Source: Streptomyces sp. NRRL F-6676
Lineage (GTDB): Bacteria; Actinomycetota; Actinomycetes; Streptomycetales; Streptomycetaceae
Direction of reading: 5' to 3'
Length of the DNA: 64,000 nt
Assembly: GCF_000725625.1 (NCBI RefSeq)
Contig: NZ_JOHS01000006.1
Coordinates: 186,001 to 250,000 of the forward strand
Shown piece by piece: positions 1-8,849 of the stretch. The notes below the pieces were generated by a model, which saw only the letters and a program-made list of their open reading frames with translations, was not told the origin of the DNA and ran no database searches. Every line of letters starts with the position of its first letter. The stretch's first letter is position 1. The translations under genes were made by a program, and so were the position numbers.

Positions 1-703
1 CGGCTACGCCGAGCTGACCCGGCGCGGCCGGGAGCAGGTGGGCCCCGACACCCGGCACGCGCTCGGCCGCATCGAGTCCGAGGCGGGGCGGATGACCCTG
101 CTCGTGGAGGACCTGCTGCTGCTCGCCCGGCTGGACGCGGGCCGGCCGCTGCGGTTCGAACAGACCGACCTCGTCCCCCTGGTCGTCGACACGGTCAGCG
201 ACGCCCGGGCCGCCGGCCGCGACCACGTGTGGCGCCTGGAGCTGCCCGACGAACCCGCGCTGGTCTCCGCCGACGCCGCCCGGCTGCAACAGGTCCTGGT
301 CAACCTGCTGGCCAACGCCCGCACCCACACCCCGCCGGGCACGACCGTCACCGCGCGCGTGCGGCACCGGGGACCCTGGCTGTGCGTGGACGTCGAGGAC
401 AACGGGCAGGGCATCCCGGCCGAGCTGCTGCCGCACGTGTTCGAACGGTTCGCGCGCGGGGACTCCGCGCGCTCCCGCGCCACCGGCTCCACCGGCCTCG
501 GCCTGGCCATCGTGCAGGCCGTGGCGGGCGCGCACGACGGCGCCGTGACCGTGGACAGCGTGCCCGGCCGCACGGTCTTCACCGTGCACCTCCCGGCGCT
601 CTCGTCCCCCTCCGCACCGGCCGTTCCCGAGGCCGGAACGGACCGGCGACCGCACTCACAGGCGCACCACAGTGCCGCCACATGGGCGCGACAGGGCGCT
701 TGA
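1..703 (+). CDS. Sensor histidine kinase, C-terminal part (cut by window edge)
   Basis: The reading frame is open from base 2, so the gene begins outside the window. What remains is the end of the HisKA dimerisation helix (LLVEDLLLLARLDAGRP) and a full HATPase_c domain: N-box NLLANARTHTPPGT, G1 box DNGQGIP, F-box FERFARGD and G2 box GSTGLGLAIV. This is the layout of an EnvZ/OmpR-type kinase of the MprB/CseC kind. The phospho-accepting histidine and any sensor or membrane part lie off the left edge. The last 35 residues are a Pro/Ala-rich tail. The gene is followed 14 bp later by the glycosyltransferase pair, so it may control surface glycosylation, but that is inference. Family call is firm; the signal is unknown. 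Confidence 0.9.
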   Translation, partial: GYAELTRRGREQVGPDTRHALGRIESEAGRMTLLVEDLLLLARLDAGRPLRFEQTDLVPLVVDTVSDARAAGRDHVWRLELPDEPALVSADAARLQQVLVNLLANARTHTPPGTTVTARVRHRGPWLCVDVEDNGQGIPAELLPHVFERFARGDSARSRATGSTGLGLAIVQAVAGAHDGAVTVDSVPGRTVFTVHLPALSSPSAPAVPEAGTDRRPHSQAHHSAATWARQGA

Positions 704-717
704 GTTGAGTCGGTTCC

Positions 718-2295
718 ATGCGAACCGACTCTTCTCCCGGCACCCTGCCGGCGCGGGAGCACCTCCCGGCCGCAGGAGCCGGTACGCCTGTCCTGGACGT
801 AGTGATCCCCGTCTACAACGAGGAGAAGGACCTCCGGCCATGTGTGCGCAGACTGCACGAGCACCTCGCACGCACGTTCCCGTACGCGTTCCGCATCACG
901 ATCGCGGACAACGCGTCCACGGACACCACGCCCGAGGTGGCGACGCGGCTGGAGGCGGAGCTCGCCGGGGTGCGCTCCTTCCGGCTGGAGCAGAAGGGCC
1001 GCGGCCGGGCGCTGCGGGCCGTCTGGTCGTCCTCGGACGCCCCGGTCCTCGCCTATATGGACGTGGACCTGTCCACCGACCTCAACGCGCTGCTGCCGCT
1101 GGTGGCCCCGCTCATCTCCGGCCACTCCGACCTGGCCATCGGCTCCCGGCTCAGCCGCAGCTCGCGCGTCGTGCGCGGCGCGAAGCGGGAGTTCATCAGC
1201 CGGACGTACAACCTGATCCTGCGCGGCTCGCTCCAGGCCCGCTTCTCCGACGCGCAGTGCGGCTTCAAGGCGATCCGGCGTGACGTCGCCCAGGTGCTGC
1301 TGCCGCTGGTGGAGGACACCGGCTGGTTCTTCGACACCGAGATGCTGGTTCTCGCCGAGCGCGCCGGACTGCGCATCCATGAAGTGCCGGTCGACTGGGT
1401 GGACGACCCGGACTCCACGGTGCACCTCGTGAGCACGGCGACCGACGACCTCAAGGGCGTGTGGCGGATCGGCCGTGCGCTGGCCACCGGCTCGCTGCCG
1501 CTGGACCGGCTCACCCGCCCCTTCGGCGACGATCCGCGCGACCGCGACCTGGAGGACGTGCCGCGCGGACTGGCCCGGCAGCTCGTCGGGTTCTGCGTGG
1601 TCGGCGTCCTGTCCACTCTCTTCTATCTGCTGCTGTACAGCCTGTTCCGGCAGTTCGCCGGCTCCCAGATCGCCAACGCGCCGGCCCTGCTGGTCTCGGC
1701 GGTCGCCAACACGGCCGCCAACCGCCGGCTCACCTTCGGGGTGCGCGGCCGGGGCGGCGCGGTCCGCCACCAGGCGCAGGGCCTGGTGGTGTTCGGCATC
1801 GGCCTCGCGCTGACCAGCGGCTCGCTGGCCGCGCTCGACGCGGCCACGGACAGGCCCGCGCACTCCACCGAGCTGGTGGTGCTCGTCGCCGCCAACCTCG
1901 CGGCGACCGTGCTGCGGTTCCTGCTCTTCCGCGCCTGGGTGTTCCCCGAGCGGCGGGACGCGGGGCCGGGGGACGGGGCGGGCGCCGGGTTCCTCCGGAC
2001 CTCCGCTTCCGGCCCGGTGGCCTCCTCGCCGACGTACTCGACGGTGATCACGCCGACGTCGGTCACCCCGGGGGTGCCCCGGCAGCCGGGTGCCTACGCC
2101 CCACTTCCGCAGCGGACCGCGGCCGGCCCCCGTGCGGGGCACGGCGAGACGCCGTACGGCGGTACGGCCCCCGAGGTCACGTACGGCGGTACGGCCTCCG
2201 AGGGCACGCGCTACGGCGACACGTACGACGACGACGGCACCGCGCGGCTGCGGCCGGTGCGCCCGCACAACACCGATCCGAGGAACTCACGATGA
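718..2295 (+). CDS. Family 2 glycosyltransferase fused to GtrA-like membrane domain
   Basis: Residues about 25-250 are a GT-A fold family 2 glycosyltransferase of the dolichyl-phosphate sugar synthase type: LDVVIPVYNEE at the nucleotide-sugar site and the acidic motif AYMDVDLSTD that binds metal. Residues about 283-415 are a GtrA domain with four membrane helices (start LVGFCVVGVLSTLFYLLLY). Such fusions load a sugar onto a polyprenyl phosphate and help present it across the membrane. The last 110 residues are a low-complexity tail with YGGTAPEVTYGGT-type repeats. ATG 718 fits the start of the domain. The stop overlaps the next start by 4 bp (ATGA), so it is translationally coupled to the GT39 gene, the likely user of the lipid-linked sugar. 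The sugar and acceptor cannot be told from sequence. Confidence 0.9.
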   Translation: MRTDSSPGTLPAREHLPAAGAGTPVLDVVIPVYNEEKDLRPCVRRLHEHLARTFPYAFRITIADNASTDTTPEVATRLEAELAGVRSFRLEQKGRGRALRAVWSSSDAPVLAYMDVDLSTDLNALLPLVAPLISGHSDLAIGSRLSRSSRVVRGAKREFISRTYNLILRGSLQARFSDAQCGFKAIRRDVAQVLLPLVEDTGWFFDTEMLVLAERAGLRIHEVPVDWVDDPDSTVHLVSTATDDLKGVWRIGRALATGSLPLDRLTRPFGDDPRDRDLEDVPRGLARQLVGFCVVGVLSTLFYLLLYSLFRQFAGSQIANAPALLVSAVANTAANRRLTFGVRGRGGAVRHQAQGLVVFGIGLALTSGSLAALDAATDRPAHSTELVVLVAANLAATVLRFLLFRAWVFPERRDAGPGDGAGAGFLRTSASGPVASSPTYSTVITPTSVTPGVPRQPGAYAPLPQRTAAGPRAGHGETPYGGTAPEVTYGGTASEGTRYGDTYDDDGTARLRPVRPHNTDPRNSR

Positions 2296-4559
2296 CGACC
2301 GACTACGACCGGCCGGCCGGCGGGCCGGGCACGGCGGGCCCCTCCTCCTGGGGACCGCCCACCGCGCCCCCGGCTCCGGACGGGGCCCCGGCTCCGGACG
2401 GGGCCCCGGCCGCCCCCGCGTCCGGCGAACCCCGGCCACCGCTGCCGCACCGGCTGTGGCGCGGCCGCCCCGAGGACCCGCGCTGGGCGCGCCCGGCCCT
2501 CCTCGGCCTCCTCCTCGCCACCGCGCTGCTGTACCTCTACAACCTGAGCGCCTCCGGCTGGGCCAACTCCTTCTACTCGGCGGCCGTGCAGGCCGGTTCG
2601 AAGAGCTGGAAGGCGTTCTTCTTCGGCTCGCTGGACGCGGGCAACGCGATCACGGTGGACAAGCCCTCGGCCTTCCTGTGGCCGATGGAGCTCTCCGTGC
2701 GGATCTTCGGCCTGAACTCGTGGGCGATCCTCGTGCCCGAGGTGCTCATGGGCGTCGGCACGGTCGCCGTCGTGTACGCGGCGGTCCGCCGCCGGTTCGG
2801 CGCGGGCGCGGGGCTGATCTCGGGCGTCGTGCTGGCGCTCACGCCCGTCGCCGCGCTGATGTTCCGGTTCAACAACCCGGACGCCATGCTGGCGCTGCTG
2901 ATGGCCCTGGCCGTCTACTTCGTCAGCCGCGCCCTGGAGGACGGCCGGACCAAGTGGCTGCTGTGGGCGGGCGCGGCGATCGGCTTCGCCTTCCTCGCCA
3001 AGACGCTCCAGGCCTTCCTGATCCTTCCCGCGCTCGCCCTCGTCTACGGCGTCTGCGCCCCGGTGCGGCTGCGCAGGCGGCTCGGCCAGCTGGCGCTCGC
3101 GACCGTGGCCATGGTGGTCGCGGGCGGCTGGTGGGTGGCGGTCGTCGAGCTGTGGCCGGCGTCGTCCCGTCCGTACATCGGCGGCTCGCAGAACAACAGC
3201 TTCCTGGAGCTGACGTTCGGCTACAACGGGCTCGGCCGGATCAGCGGCGACGAGACCGGCAGCGTCGGCGGCGGTGGCGGGCCGGGCGGCGGCAACGGCG
3301 GCGGGCAGTGGGGCGAGACCGGCTGGGACCGGATGTTCAACTCCGAGATCGGCGCGCAGATCTCCTGGCTGCTCCCGGCCGCGCTGATCCTGCTCGTCGC
3401 GGGGCTCGTGGCCACCCGTCGGGCCCGGCGCACGGACGCCGCGCGCGGGGCGCTGCTGGCGTGGGGCGGCTCGCTGGTGATGACGCTGGCCGTCTTCAGC
3501 TACATGGCGGGCATCTTCCACCAGTACTACACGGTCGCGCTGGCCCCCTACATCGCCGCCGTCACCGGCATCGGGCTCGCCCTGCTGTGGGAGCGCCGCG
3601 AGCGGGTGTGGGCCGGGCTGACCCTGGCGGGCGCGGTCACGGCGAGCGCGGTGTGGGGATACGCGCTGCTCAACCGCACCCCGGACTATCTGCCCTGGCT
3701 GAAGTGGCTGGTGCTGATCGGCGGCCTCGCCGGCGCGCTCGGCCTGGTGTTCGTCTCCCGGCTGGGGCGGCGGTTGGCGCTCGCGGCGGTCGCGGTGAGC
3801 TTCGCGGCGGCGCTGGCGGGGCCGACGGCGTACACGCTGAGCACGGTGAACTCCGCGCACACGGGGTCCATCCCGACGGCGGGGCCGGCCGGTGCGGGGA
3901 TGGGCTTCGGCGGGGGTGGCGGCCCGGGCGGCGGTGGTGGCCGGACGGGCGGCGGCGGCTTCCCGGGCGGCCAGGGCCAGAACCAGAACCAGCAGGGCGG
4001 CACGGGTGGCATGCCTGGTGGCGGCACCGGCGGCTTCCCCGGCGGGAACAACCAGGGCCAGGGGCAGGGCCAGGGGCAGAACCAGCAGGGCGGGACGCCC
4101 GGTGGCATGCCCGGCGGCGCGACCGGCGAGGCCGGTGGCACGGGCGGCGGCGGTGGCGGCATGGGCGGCCTGCTCAACGGCGCGAGCGTGACCGACGAGG
4201 CCAAGAAGCTGCTGGAGAAGAACGCGGACGACTACACATGGGCCGCCGCGGCCATCGGCTCGCAGAACGCGGCGAGCTACCAGCTGGCCACCGAGGAACC
4301 GGTCATGGCGATCGGCGGCTTCAACGGCACGGACCCCTCCCCGACTCTGGCCCAGTTCAAGAAGTACGTGGCGGACGGAAGGATCCACTACTTCATCGCC
4401 GGTGGCATGGGCGGCGGCATGGGCGGCGGCATGGGCGGGAACTCCGGTACCTCGTCGAAGATCAGCTCGTGGGTGGAGAGCAACTTCACGAAGGTGACGG
4501 TCGGTTCGGCCACGTTCTACGACCTGACGCAGCCGACGGGCGGCAGCGACGCCGGCTGA
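2292..4559 (+). CDS. GT39 (ArnT/PMT-like) membrane glycosyltransferase
   Basis: A 755-residue polytopic membrane protein of the GT-C superfamily. A Pro-rich cytoplasmic leader (1-70) is followed by a first helix (LLGLLLATALLYLY), the first-loop acidic motif GNAITVDKP that corresponds to the catalytic region of PMT/ArnT enzymes, and about ten further helices. Two loops are unusual: a short Gly-rich insert near residue 325, and a Gly/Gln/Asn-rich stretch of about 100 residues (roughly 535-635) made of GGxPGG and GQGQNQ units. A C-terminal globular extracellular domain follows. These enzymes move a sugar from a lipid carrier to a protein or lipid on the outer face. ATG 2292 overlaps the previous stop, which fixes the start. 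The preceding GT2/GtrA protein probably makes its donor. Confidence 0.9.
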   Translation: MTTDYDRPAGGPGTAGPSSWGPPTAPPAPDGAPAPDGAPAAPASGEPRPPLPHRLWRGRPEDPRWARPALLGLLLATALLYLYNLSASGWANSFYSAAVQAGSKSWKAFFFGSLDAGNAITVDKPSAFLWPMELSVRIFGLNSWAILVPEVLMGVGTVAVVYAAVRRRFGAGAGLISGVVLALTPVAALMFRFNNPDAMLALLMALAVYFVSRALEDGRTKWLLWAGAAIGFAFLAKTLQAFLILPALALVYGVCAPVRLRRRLGQLALATVAMVVAGGWWVAVVELWPASSRPYIGGSQNNSFLELTFGYNGLGRISGDETGSVGGGGGPGGGNGGGQWGETGWDRMFNSEIGAQISWLLPAALILLVAGLVATRRARRTDAARGALLAWGGSLVMTLAVFSYMAGIFHQYYTVALAPYIAAVTGIGLALLWERRERVWAGLTLAGAVTASAVWGYALLNRTPDYLPWLKWLVLIGGLAGALGLVFVSRLGRRLALAAVAVSFAAALAGPTAYTLSTVNSAHTGSIPTAGPAGAGMGFGGGGGPGGGGGRTGGGGFPGGQGQNQNQQGGTGGMPGGGTGGFPGGNNQGQGQGQGQNQQGGTPGGMPGGATGEAGGTGGGGGGMGGLLNGASVTDEAKKLLEKNADDYTWAAAAIGSQNAASYQLATEEPVMAIGGFNGTDPSPTLAQFKKYVADGRIHYFIAGGMGGGMGGGMGGNSGTSSKISSWVESNFTKVTVGSATFYDLTQPTGGSDAG

Positions 4560-4577
4560 GGAGGGACGGACGGGGAC

Positions 4578-4612
4578 GGTGGCCCGGGGCGCGAGGTGCG
4601 CCCCGGGCCACC
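4578..4612 (+). terminator. Strong GC-rich hairpin after the glycosyltransferase pair
   Basis: A perfect 15-bp stem (4578-4592 with 4598-4612) and a 5-nt loop lie 18 bp after the GT39 stop. There is no T-tract, as is usual in Streptomyces, so it may act as a terminator or a 3' stabiliser. Confidence 0.7.
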
Positions 4613-4728
4613 GCCCGTCCACACCCGGGGCCGTTCGGCCGTGTTGCGGCGGCGGGCCGAGCGGGAAGAGTCGGAGACAGCGGTCGCCCCGCAGCGCGGC
4701 CGGTCCTGGAGTGCGAGGAAGGTGCGCC

Positions 4729-5622
4729 ATGGTGAGGGCAGCCGAGCGGGACGGGCGTCCGCCGCGGACCAGCGTCTGGCTGGAGGGCGGAGCGTCCCCG
4801 GCCGGCGGCGGACGCGGCGGCGGAAGCCGCCCCTCCGGCCTGGACCGCGCCCGGATCACCGCGGCGACGGTACGACTCCTCGACGCCGAGGGCCTCGCGA
4901 GGTTCTCCATGCGCCGGCTTGCCGCAGACCTCAACGTCACCGCGATGTCCGTCTACTGGTACGTCGACACCAAGGACGACCTCCTGGAACTGGCCCTGGA
5001 CGCGGCCTTCGCCGAGATCAGCCCCGCGGCTCCGGCTCCGACGGGGCCCGCCCCGGCAGCGACGGACCCGACGGCGGCCGACTCCGTGGCGGCCGATCCG
5101 GCAGCGGCCGACCCGACGGCGGCCGGCCCCGTGGCGGCCGGCCCGGGGGTCGGGCCCGCCGACTGGCGGGAGGAACTGCGGGCGCTGGCCGGTGCGTATC
5201 GGGCACTGCTGGTGCGCCACCCCTGGCTGTCCTCGCTCGCCGGGACGTTCCTCAACATCGGGCCGCACGCCGTGGAGTTCCAGCTCGCCGTGCAGCGGCT
5301 GGTCCGGCGTACCGGGCTGTCGGCCGGTGGGCAGGCGGGGGCGCTGTCCGCGGTGTTCCAGTTCGTCTACGGCTTCGGCACCGTCGAGGGCCACTTCGTG
5401 CAGCGTTGCGCCTCCGCGGGGATGAGCCAGGACGACTACTACCGCCGGGCGATGCGCGCCGTCACGCGCGAGCCGGAGCTGCGCGAGGCCGTGGACGACT
5501 CCGCGGAGCTCCGCCGGGCCCGCGGCGACGGCACGGTGGAGGAGATCAGGGACCGCGACTTCGCCTTCGCCCTCGACCTCCTGATCGCGGGCATCGAGAC
5601 GATGGTCCGGCGCGGGGCGTGA
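4729..5622 (+). CDS. TetR-family transcriptional regulator
   Basis: A 297-residue regulator. A disordered leader of about 40 residues precedes a TetR DNA-binding domain: RARITAATVRLLDAEGLARF, then the recognition helix region MRRLAADLNVTAMSVYWYV. The C-terminal ligand domain (about 145-295) resembles the TetR_C_1 (tetracycline repressor-like) type. Between them sits an Ala/Asp/Pro linker of about 35 residues with repeated AAxP units, long for the family. ATG 4729 is chosen because GAGGAAGG lies 8 nt before it; an upstream in-frame ATG at 4579 would run through the preceding terminator. The ligand is unknown. It is convergent with the F420-type oxidoreductase, so no target can be deduced from position. 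Confidence 0.88.
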   Translation: MVRAAERDGRPPRTSVWLEGGASPAGGGRGGGSRPSGLDRARITAATVRLLDAEGLARFSMRRLAADLNVTAMSVYWYVDTKDDLLELALDAAFAEISPAAPAPTGPAPAATDPTAADSVAADPAAADPTAAGPVAAGPGVGPADWREELRALAGAYRALLVRHPWLSSLAGTFLNIGPHAVEFQLAVQRLVRRTGLSAGGQAGALSAVFQFVYGFGTVEGHFVQRCASAGMSQDDYYRRAMRAVTREPELREAVDDSAELRRARGDGTVEEIRDRDFAFALDLLIAGIETMVRRGA

Positions 5623-5650
5623 CGGCGCCGGACCCGGACGTACGGCGTCG

Positions 5651-6130
5651 TCAGCCCTGGTCGTCGCCCTCCACCAGCCGCGCCGGGAAGCCGCCGGTGG
5701 CGACCGGACCCCAGCGCACCGGCGTCACCCGGATGAGGGACTTCCCCTGCTTGAGCATGGCCGCGCGGTACTCGTCCCAGTCGGGGTGCTCACCGGCGAT
5801 GTTGCGGTAGTACTCCACGAGCGGCTCGACGGAGTCGGGGCTGTCGAGCACCTCGGCGGTGCCGTCGATCTGCACCCACGGGCCGTTCCACTCGTCGCTG
5901 AGCACGAGCAGGCTGACCCGCTCGTCCCGCCGGGCGTTCCGGGTCTTGGCGCGTTCGGGGTACGTGGAGACGACGATCCGCCCGGAGTCGTCCACCCCGC
6001 AGGTCAGCGGGGAGCCCTGGGGGCCGCCGTCGGCACGCCGGGTGAGCAGGATCGCCCGGTGCCGGGGGCGTACGAAGTCCAGCAACTCCTCGAGGGACAC
6101 GGACGTGTTCGTCGCGATGTTGGGTGCCAT
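5651..6130 (-). CDS. PPOX-class F420-dependent oxidoreductase
   Basis: A 159-residue single-domain split-barrel protein of the pyridoxamine-5'-phosphate-oxidase-like superfamily. Features seen: RPRHRAILLTRRADGGPQ strand pair, the cofactor-side motif YPERAKTRNARRD (Lys/Arg-rich, typical of the F420-binding subgroup), WVQIDGTAEVLD, and the late WDEYRAAML helix. The length is normal for this group. Members reduce or oxidise small molecules using F420H2; the substrate is not predictable. The ATG has a TAGGCT -10-like box 7 nt upstream and no Shine-Dalgarno sequence, so the mRNA is likely leaderless. The assignment to F420 rather than FMN is from family resemblance. Confidence 0.85.
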   Translation of the reverse strand: MAPNIATNTSVSLEELLDFVRPRHRAILLTRRADGGPQGSPLTCGVDDSGRIVVSTYPERAKTRNARRDERVSLLVLSDEWNGPWVQIDGTAEVLDSPDSVEPLVEYYRNIAGEHPDWDEYRAAMLKQGKSLIRVTPVRWGPVATGGFPARLVEGDDQG

Positions 6131-6137
6131 GAGCGCA

Positions 6138-6143
6138 AGCCTA
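6138..6143 (-). promoter_or_regulatory. -10 box of a leaderless promoter (F420 oxidoreductase gene)
   Basis: On the minus strand TAGGCT is followed by 7 nt and then the ATG at 6130. No ribosome binding site can fit, so transcription probably starts at the start codon. Confidence 0.55.
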
Positions 6144-6145
6144 AG

Positions 6146-6235
6146 CGGCGCCGGCCCGACCGGCGCGGGCCCGAGTCGGGCCGGCCCGAGCGGCGCGGGC
6201 CAGACCGGGGCGGGCCAGACCGGGGCGGGACTACG
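6146..6235. repeat. Imperfect short tandem repeats between oxidoreductase and STAS genes
   Basis: The stretch is built from variants of GGCGCGGGCC(A/C)GA and GGGGCGGGCCAGACC, repeated about six times. It lies between the oxidoreductase start and the STAS stop and has no coding character. Likely slippage-prone filler. Confidence 0.6.
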
Positions 6236-6674
6236 CGGCGCCCGGGTCCGCGTCCGGGTCCGCCGGGCGGTCCGGGCCCGGCGCGCGTTCCCCCAGCAGG
6301 GCGCACGTGCCGGTGACGGCCTCGGTGAGGTCGTCGTAGACGGGCACGTCCCGCCGCAGCCCGGTCAGGGTTAGCACCCGCAGCACCAGGCCGTCCGGGG
6401 CGGCGACCAGCCGCAGCTCGGTGCCGGGCGGGAGCAGGGCGCGTACGTCGTCGATGAGCCGGACGCCCCGGGAGTCCATGAAGGCGGTGCCCGTCAGGTC
6501 CAGTACGAGGGTGTGCAGCGAGCCGGCCCGGTCCGCGACGACACGGGTCACCGCGCGCAGCAGATCGGCGCAGTTGCCCAGGTCGAGGTCGCGGGGAAGG
6601 GTGAGCAGGGTGCCGCCCGGAAGGTCCTCGGGGCGCAGCTCGTGGGGGTTGTCGGGGGCGGTCACGGTACTCAC
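6231..6674 (-). CDS. STAS-domain anti-sigma factor antagonist
   Basis: A 147-residue protein with one STAS domain (about 20-125): LTLPRDLDLGNCADLLRAV, LDLTGTAFMDSRGVRLIDDV and GLRRDVPVYDDL. The serine in MDSRGV is at the position phosphorylated by RsbW-like kinases in SpoIIAA/RsbV proteins. Such proteins bind an anti-sigma kinase and so release a SigB/SigF-type sigma factor. The start is GTG 6674 with AGGTGA just before it. The C-terminus is an Asp/Pro-rich tail. It is divergent from the GAF-ANTAR gene. Two SigF-family sigma genes lie 6-8 kb away, but no anti-sigma kinase is visible here, so the partner is unknown. Confidence 0.88.
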   Translation of the reverse strand: MSTVTAPDNPHELRPEDLPGGTLLTLPRDLDLGNCADLLRAVTRVVADRAGSLHTLVLDLTGTAFMDSRGVRLIDDVRALLPPGTELRLVAAPDGLVLRVLTLTGLRRDVPVYDDLTEAVTGTCALLGERAPGPDRPADPDADPGAA

Positions 6675-6904
6675 CTGCCAAACCGGTGTCAGGGTTCCGT
6701 TCCGAGCCGTTTCCTGACCCGCACGGCCATTCCACCACGTGCCGCCGGATGGTGGAAGGTCTCTTCCGCGGCTGTGGCACCGTGCGTCCCGAACAGCGCA
6801 TCGAAGCAGATAAAGTGCTGTCCGTCCTGTGCTCGCAGTCGGGAATGTGCTGCGGAGCTCTCCTGGGCACGGCCGTCCGGTCGTGTCATGCCGAGAGGTT
6901 CGTG

Positions 6905-7621
6905 GTGGTCGCGTCCGACTTTTCTGAATTGCCTGAATTTGCGCCTGGATCCGCCCCGGCCTTCGAGCTCGCCGAGGCCATGACGGTCGCCTCGCAACAG
7001 CTGCACGGGACCTCCAGTCCGCACGGCACGCTGCACACGGCGGTACGGCTCGCGGTGCATCTCCTGCCCGGGGCCGAGTACGCCGGTGTCTCCGTCATCG
7101 ACCGGAAGACGCGGGGGCGGACGGTGGCGTGGACCGACGAGGTCGTCCGCACCGCGGACGCGCTGAGCGCGGCACACGAGGAGGGCGCGTACTGGCAGGG
7201 CCTGTGGAACGAGCCGGTCGTCGTCATCCGTGACACCGAGACGTCCGGCGACGCGGACGTGCTGTCGGGGCTCGGGCTGCGGTCGGTGCTGTCGTTGCGG
7301 CTGCGGACGGAGCGGCGGCGGATGACGGTGCTGACGGCGTACGCGCGCAAGCCGGGGGCGTTCGACGAGGCGGCGACGCGGGTGGCGCGGTTGTTCACCG
7401 CGCACGTGGGGATGGCGCTGGACGCGGTGACCGTGCGGGAGCAGCTGACCGAGGCGATGCGGACGCGGGACCTGATCGGGCAGGCCACGGGGATTCTGAT
7501 GGAGCGGCTGGACATCGACGCGGCGGAGGCGTTCGACAGCCTCGTGCGGGCGTCGCAGCAGGAGAACGTGAAGCTGCGGGAGCTGGCGCAGCGGCTCGTG
7601 GCGGCGCGCACGCCGGAGTGA
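6905..7621 (+). CDS. GAF-ANTAR antitermination regulator
   Basis: The protein (about 238 residues from this start) has a GAF sensor domain (about 25-165, with YAGVSVIDRKTRGRTVAWTD) and a C-terminal ANTAR domain (about 175-232: LTEAMRTRDLIGQATGILME, then ASQQENVKLRELAQRLV). ANTAR domains bind paired RNA hairpins and prevent termination; many actinobacterial members sense small ligands through GAF. I chose GTG 6905 because GAGAGG lies 6 nt upstream; the frame stays open further up to 6686 but that part has no domain. It is divergent from the STAS gene. The target RNA is not identified in this window. Confidence 0.88.
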   Translation: MVASDFSELPEFAPGSAPAFELAEAMTVASQQLHGTSSPHGTLHTAVRLAVHLLPGAEYAGVSVIDRKTRGRTVAWTDEVVRTADALSAAHEEGAYWQGLWNEPVVVIRDTETSGDADVLSGLGLRSVLSLRLRTERRRMTVLTAYARKPGAFDEAATRVARLFTAHVGMALDAVTVREQLTEAMRTRDLIGQATGILMERLDIDAAEAFDSLVRASQQENVKLRELAQRLVAARTPE

Positions 7622-7639
7622 CCGCGGGGAGTCTCTCCG

Positions 7640-7853
7640 CCCAGGCCGCCGCCTCTGCCCTTCCTGTCCCCGGGGTCAAGCCCCGGAACCCCAAGAAGAC
7701 GCGCGTTCCCCGCGCCCCTGACCGGGGCGCGGGGCCGTGTCCGCCGCGCGGCTCGGCCGCGGGGGCGCGGCCACCCGCCGTGCCCTGCGCGAGAAGTCCC
7801 CACGCGCCCGCAGTCGCCGAACCGCCCAAGCCCCCGAGCCAGGGGGCGCCGGA
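7640..7853. repeat. GC-rich intergenic repeat element with nested palindromes
   Basis: The stretch after the ANTAR stop contains back-to-back palindromes, for example CCCCGGGGTCAAGCCCCGG near 7670 and CCCCGCGCCCCTGACCGGGG near 7708. The core GCGCCCCTGA recurs in other intergenic gaps of this window near 12170, 18990 and 52230. It looks like a dispersed Streptomyces repeat and may also end the convergent transcripts. Confidence 0.5.
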
Positions 7854-8675
7854 CTACACCGCCGGCAACTCCTCGCCCTGGACCACCTGAACGTCCAGTT
7901 CGACCCGCAGCGTCGTCCCCACCGCTGCGATGCCCGCCTGGACGACCTGGTTGTAGTTCATCGCGAAGTCCTCCCGGCGCAGTTCCGTCGTCGCGCGGAA
8001 GGCCGCCCGCGTGCCGCCCCACGGGTCCGAGCCGGTGCCGAGGTAGGCGAGGTCCAGGTCGACCGGGCGCACGACACCGTGCAGGGACAGTTCCCCGTGC
8101 ACGGTCCACCGGTCGGGGCCCGCCGGGGTCAGGCCCGTCGAGGCGTAGGTGATCTCCGGGTACGTCTCGACGTCCAGGAAGTCCGGCGAGCGCAGGTGTC
8201 CGTCGCGCATGCCGTTGCCCGTGTCGATGGAGGCCGCGCGGATGACCGCCTCCACGCGCGACTTCTCGATCTCGTCGGGCGCGATCTCGATGCGCCCGGC
8301 GAACTCCGTGAACCGCCCCCGCACGCTGGAGATCCCCAGGTGCTGGGCGATCGCGGCGACGGAGGAGTGCGCGGGGTCGATGGTCCAGGGCCCCGGCGGC
8401 GGCAGCTCCGTACCGCCCTGGCGGGCCAGTGTGACGGTGCCGAGCTCGGCCCGTCCGCTCGCGGTGACGAGCGCGCTGGACGCGGTGGGCGCGTAGCCGA
8501 CCGCGGTGACGATGACGGTGTAGGCGCCCGGGGCGAGCGCGGTGGTGTCCCGGACGGCGCCCTCCGCGTCGGCCCCGGCCCGCACCACCTGCGTTCCGGT
8601 CATGTCGGTCACGGTGACGACCGCGTGCGACACGGCCCATCCGTCCCGCGTACGGATCCGTGCGGTCAGTCCCAT
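7854..8675 (-). CDS. YceI-family protein with N-terminal carboxypeptidase-regulatory-like domain
   Basis: A 273-residue protein in two parts. Residues 1-95 form a beta-sandwich of the carboxypeptidase regulatory-like/Cna-B type (VSHAVVTVTDMTGTQVV, then LAPGAYTVIVTAVGYAP). Residues about 100-270 are a YceI lipocalin-like domain (WTIDPAHSSVAAIAQHL, VRGRFTEFAGRIEIAPDEI, GELSLHGVVRPVDL, DFAMNYNQVVQAG). YceI proteins bind polyisoprenoid or other amphiphilic molecules. There is no signal peptide, so it should be cytoplasmic. ATG 8675 is chosen because GAGGGAG precedes it. The same N-terminal domain type occurs three times in the neighbouring MFS exporter, which suggests a shared job. Ligand unknown. 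Confidence 0.88.
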   Translation of the reverse strand: MGLTARIRTRDGWAVSHAVVTVTDMTGTQVVRAGADAEGAVRDTTALAPGAYTVIVTAVGYAPTASSALVTASGRAELGTVTLARQGGTELPPPGPWTIDPAHSSVAAIAQHLGISSVRGRFTEFAGRIEIAPDEIEKSRVEAVIRAASIDTGNGMRDGHLRSPDFLDVETYPEITYASTGLTPAGPDRWTVHGELSLHGVVRPVDLDLAYLGTGSDPWGGTRAAFRATTELRREDFAMNYNQVVQAGIAAVGTTLRVELDVQVVQGEELPAV

Positions 8676-8849
8676 CGGGCGGTCTCCCTCTCGGCGAATC
8701 AGTGAACAGCGAAGTGCTGGGGCCGGGTGCGTGCGTCCGGCCGGGTAAATGCGTCCAAAGACTTGAATGTCTCCGTGACGGCCGAAAAAACCGGCCCGCA
8801 GGGGGCGCACTGCCGCTCAAGCGCGCGCCCCCGGCGGGCCGGGGTCCGG

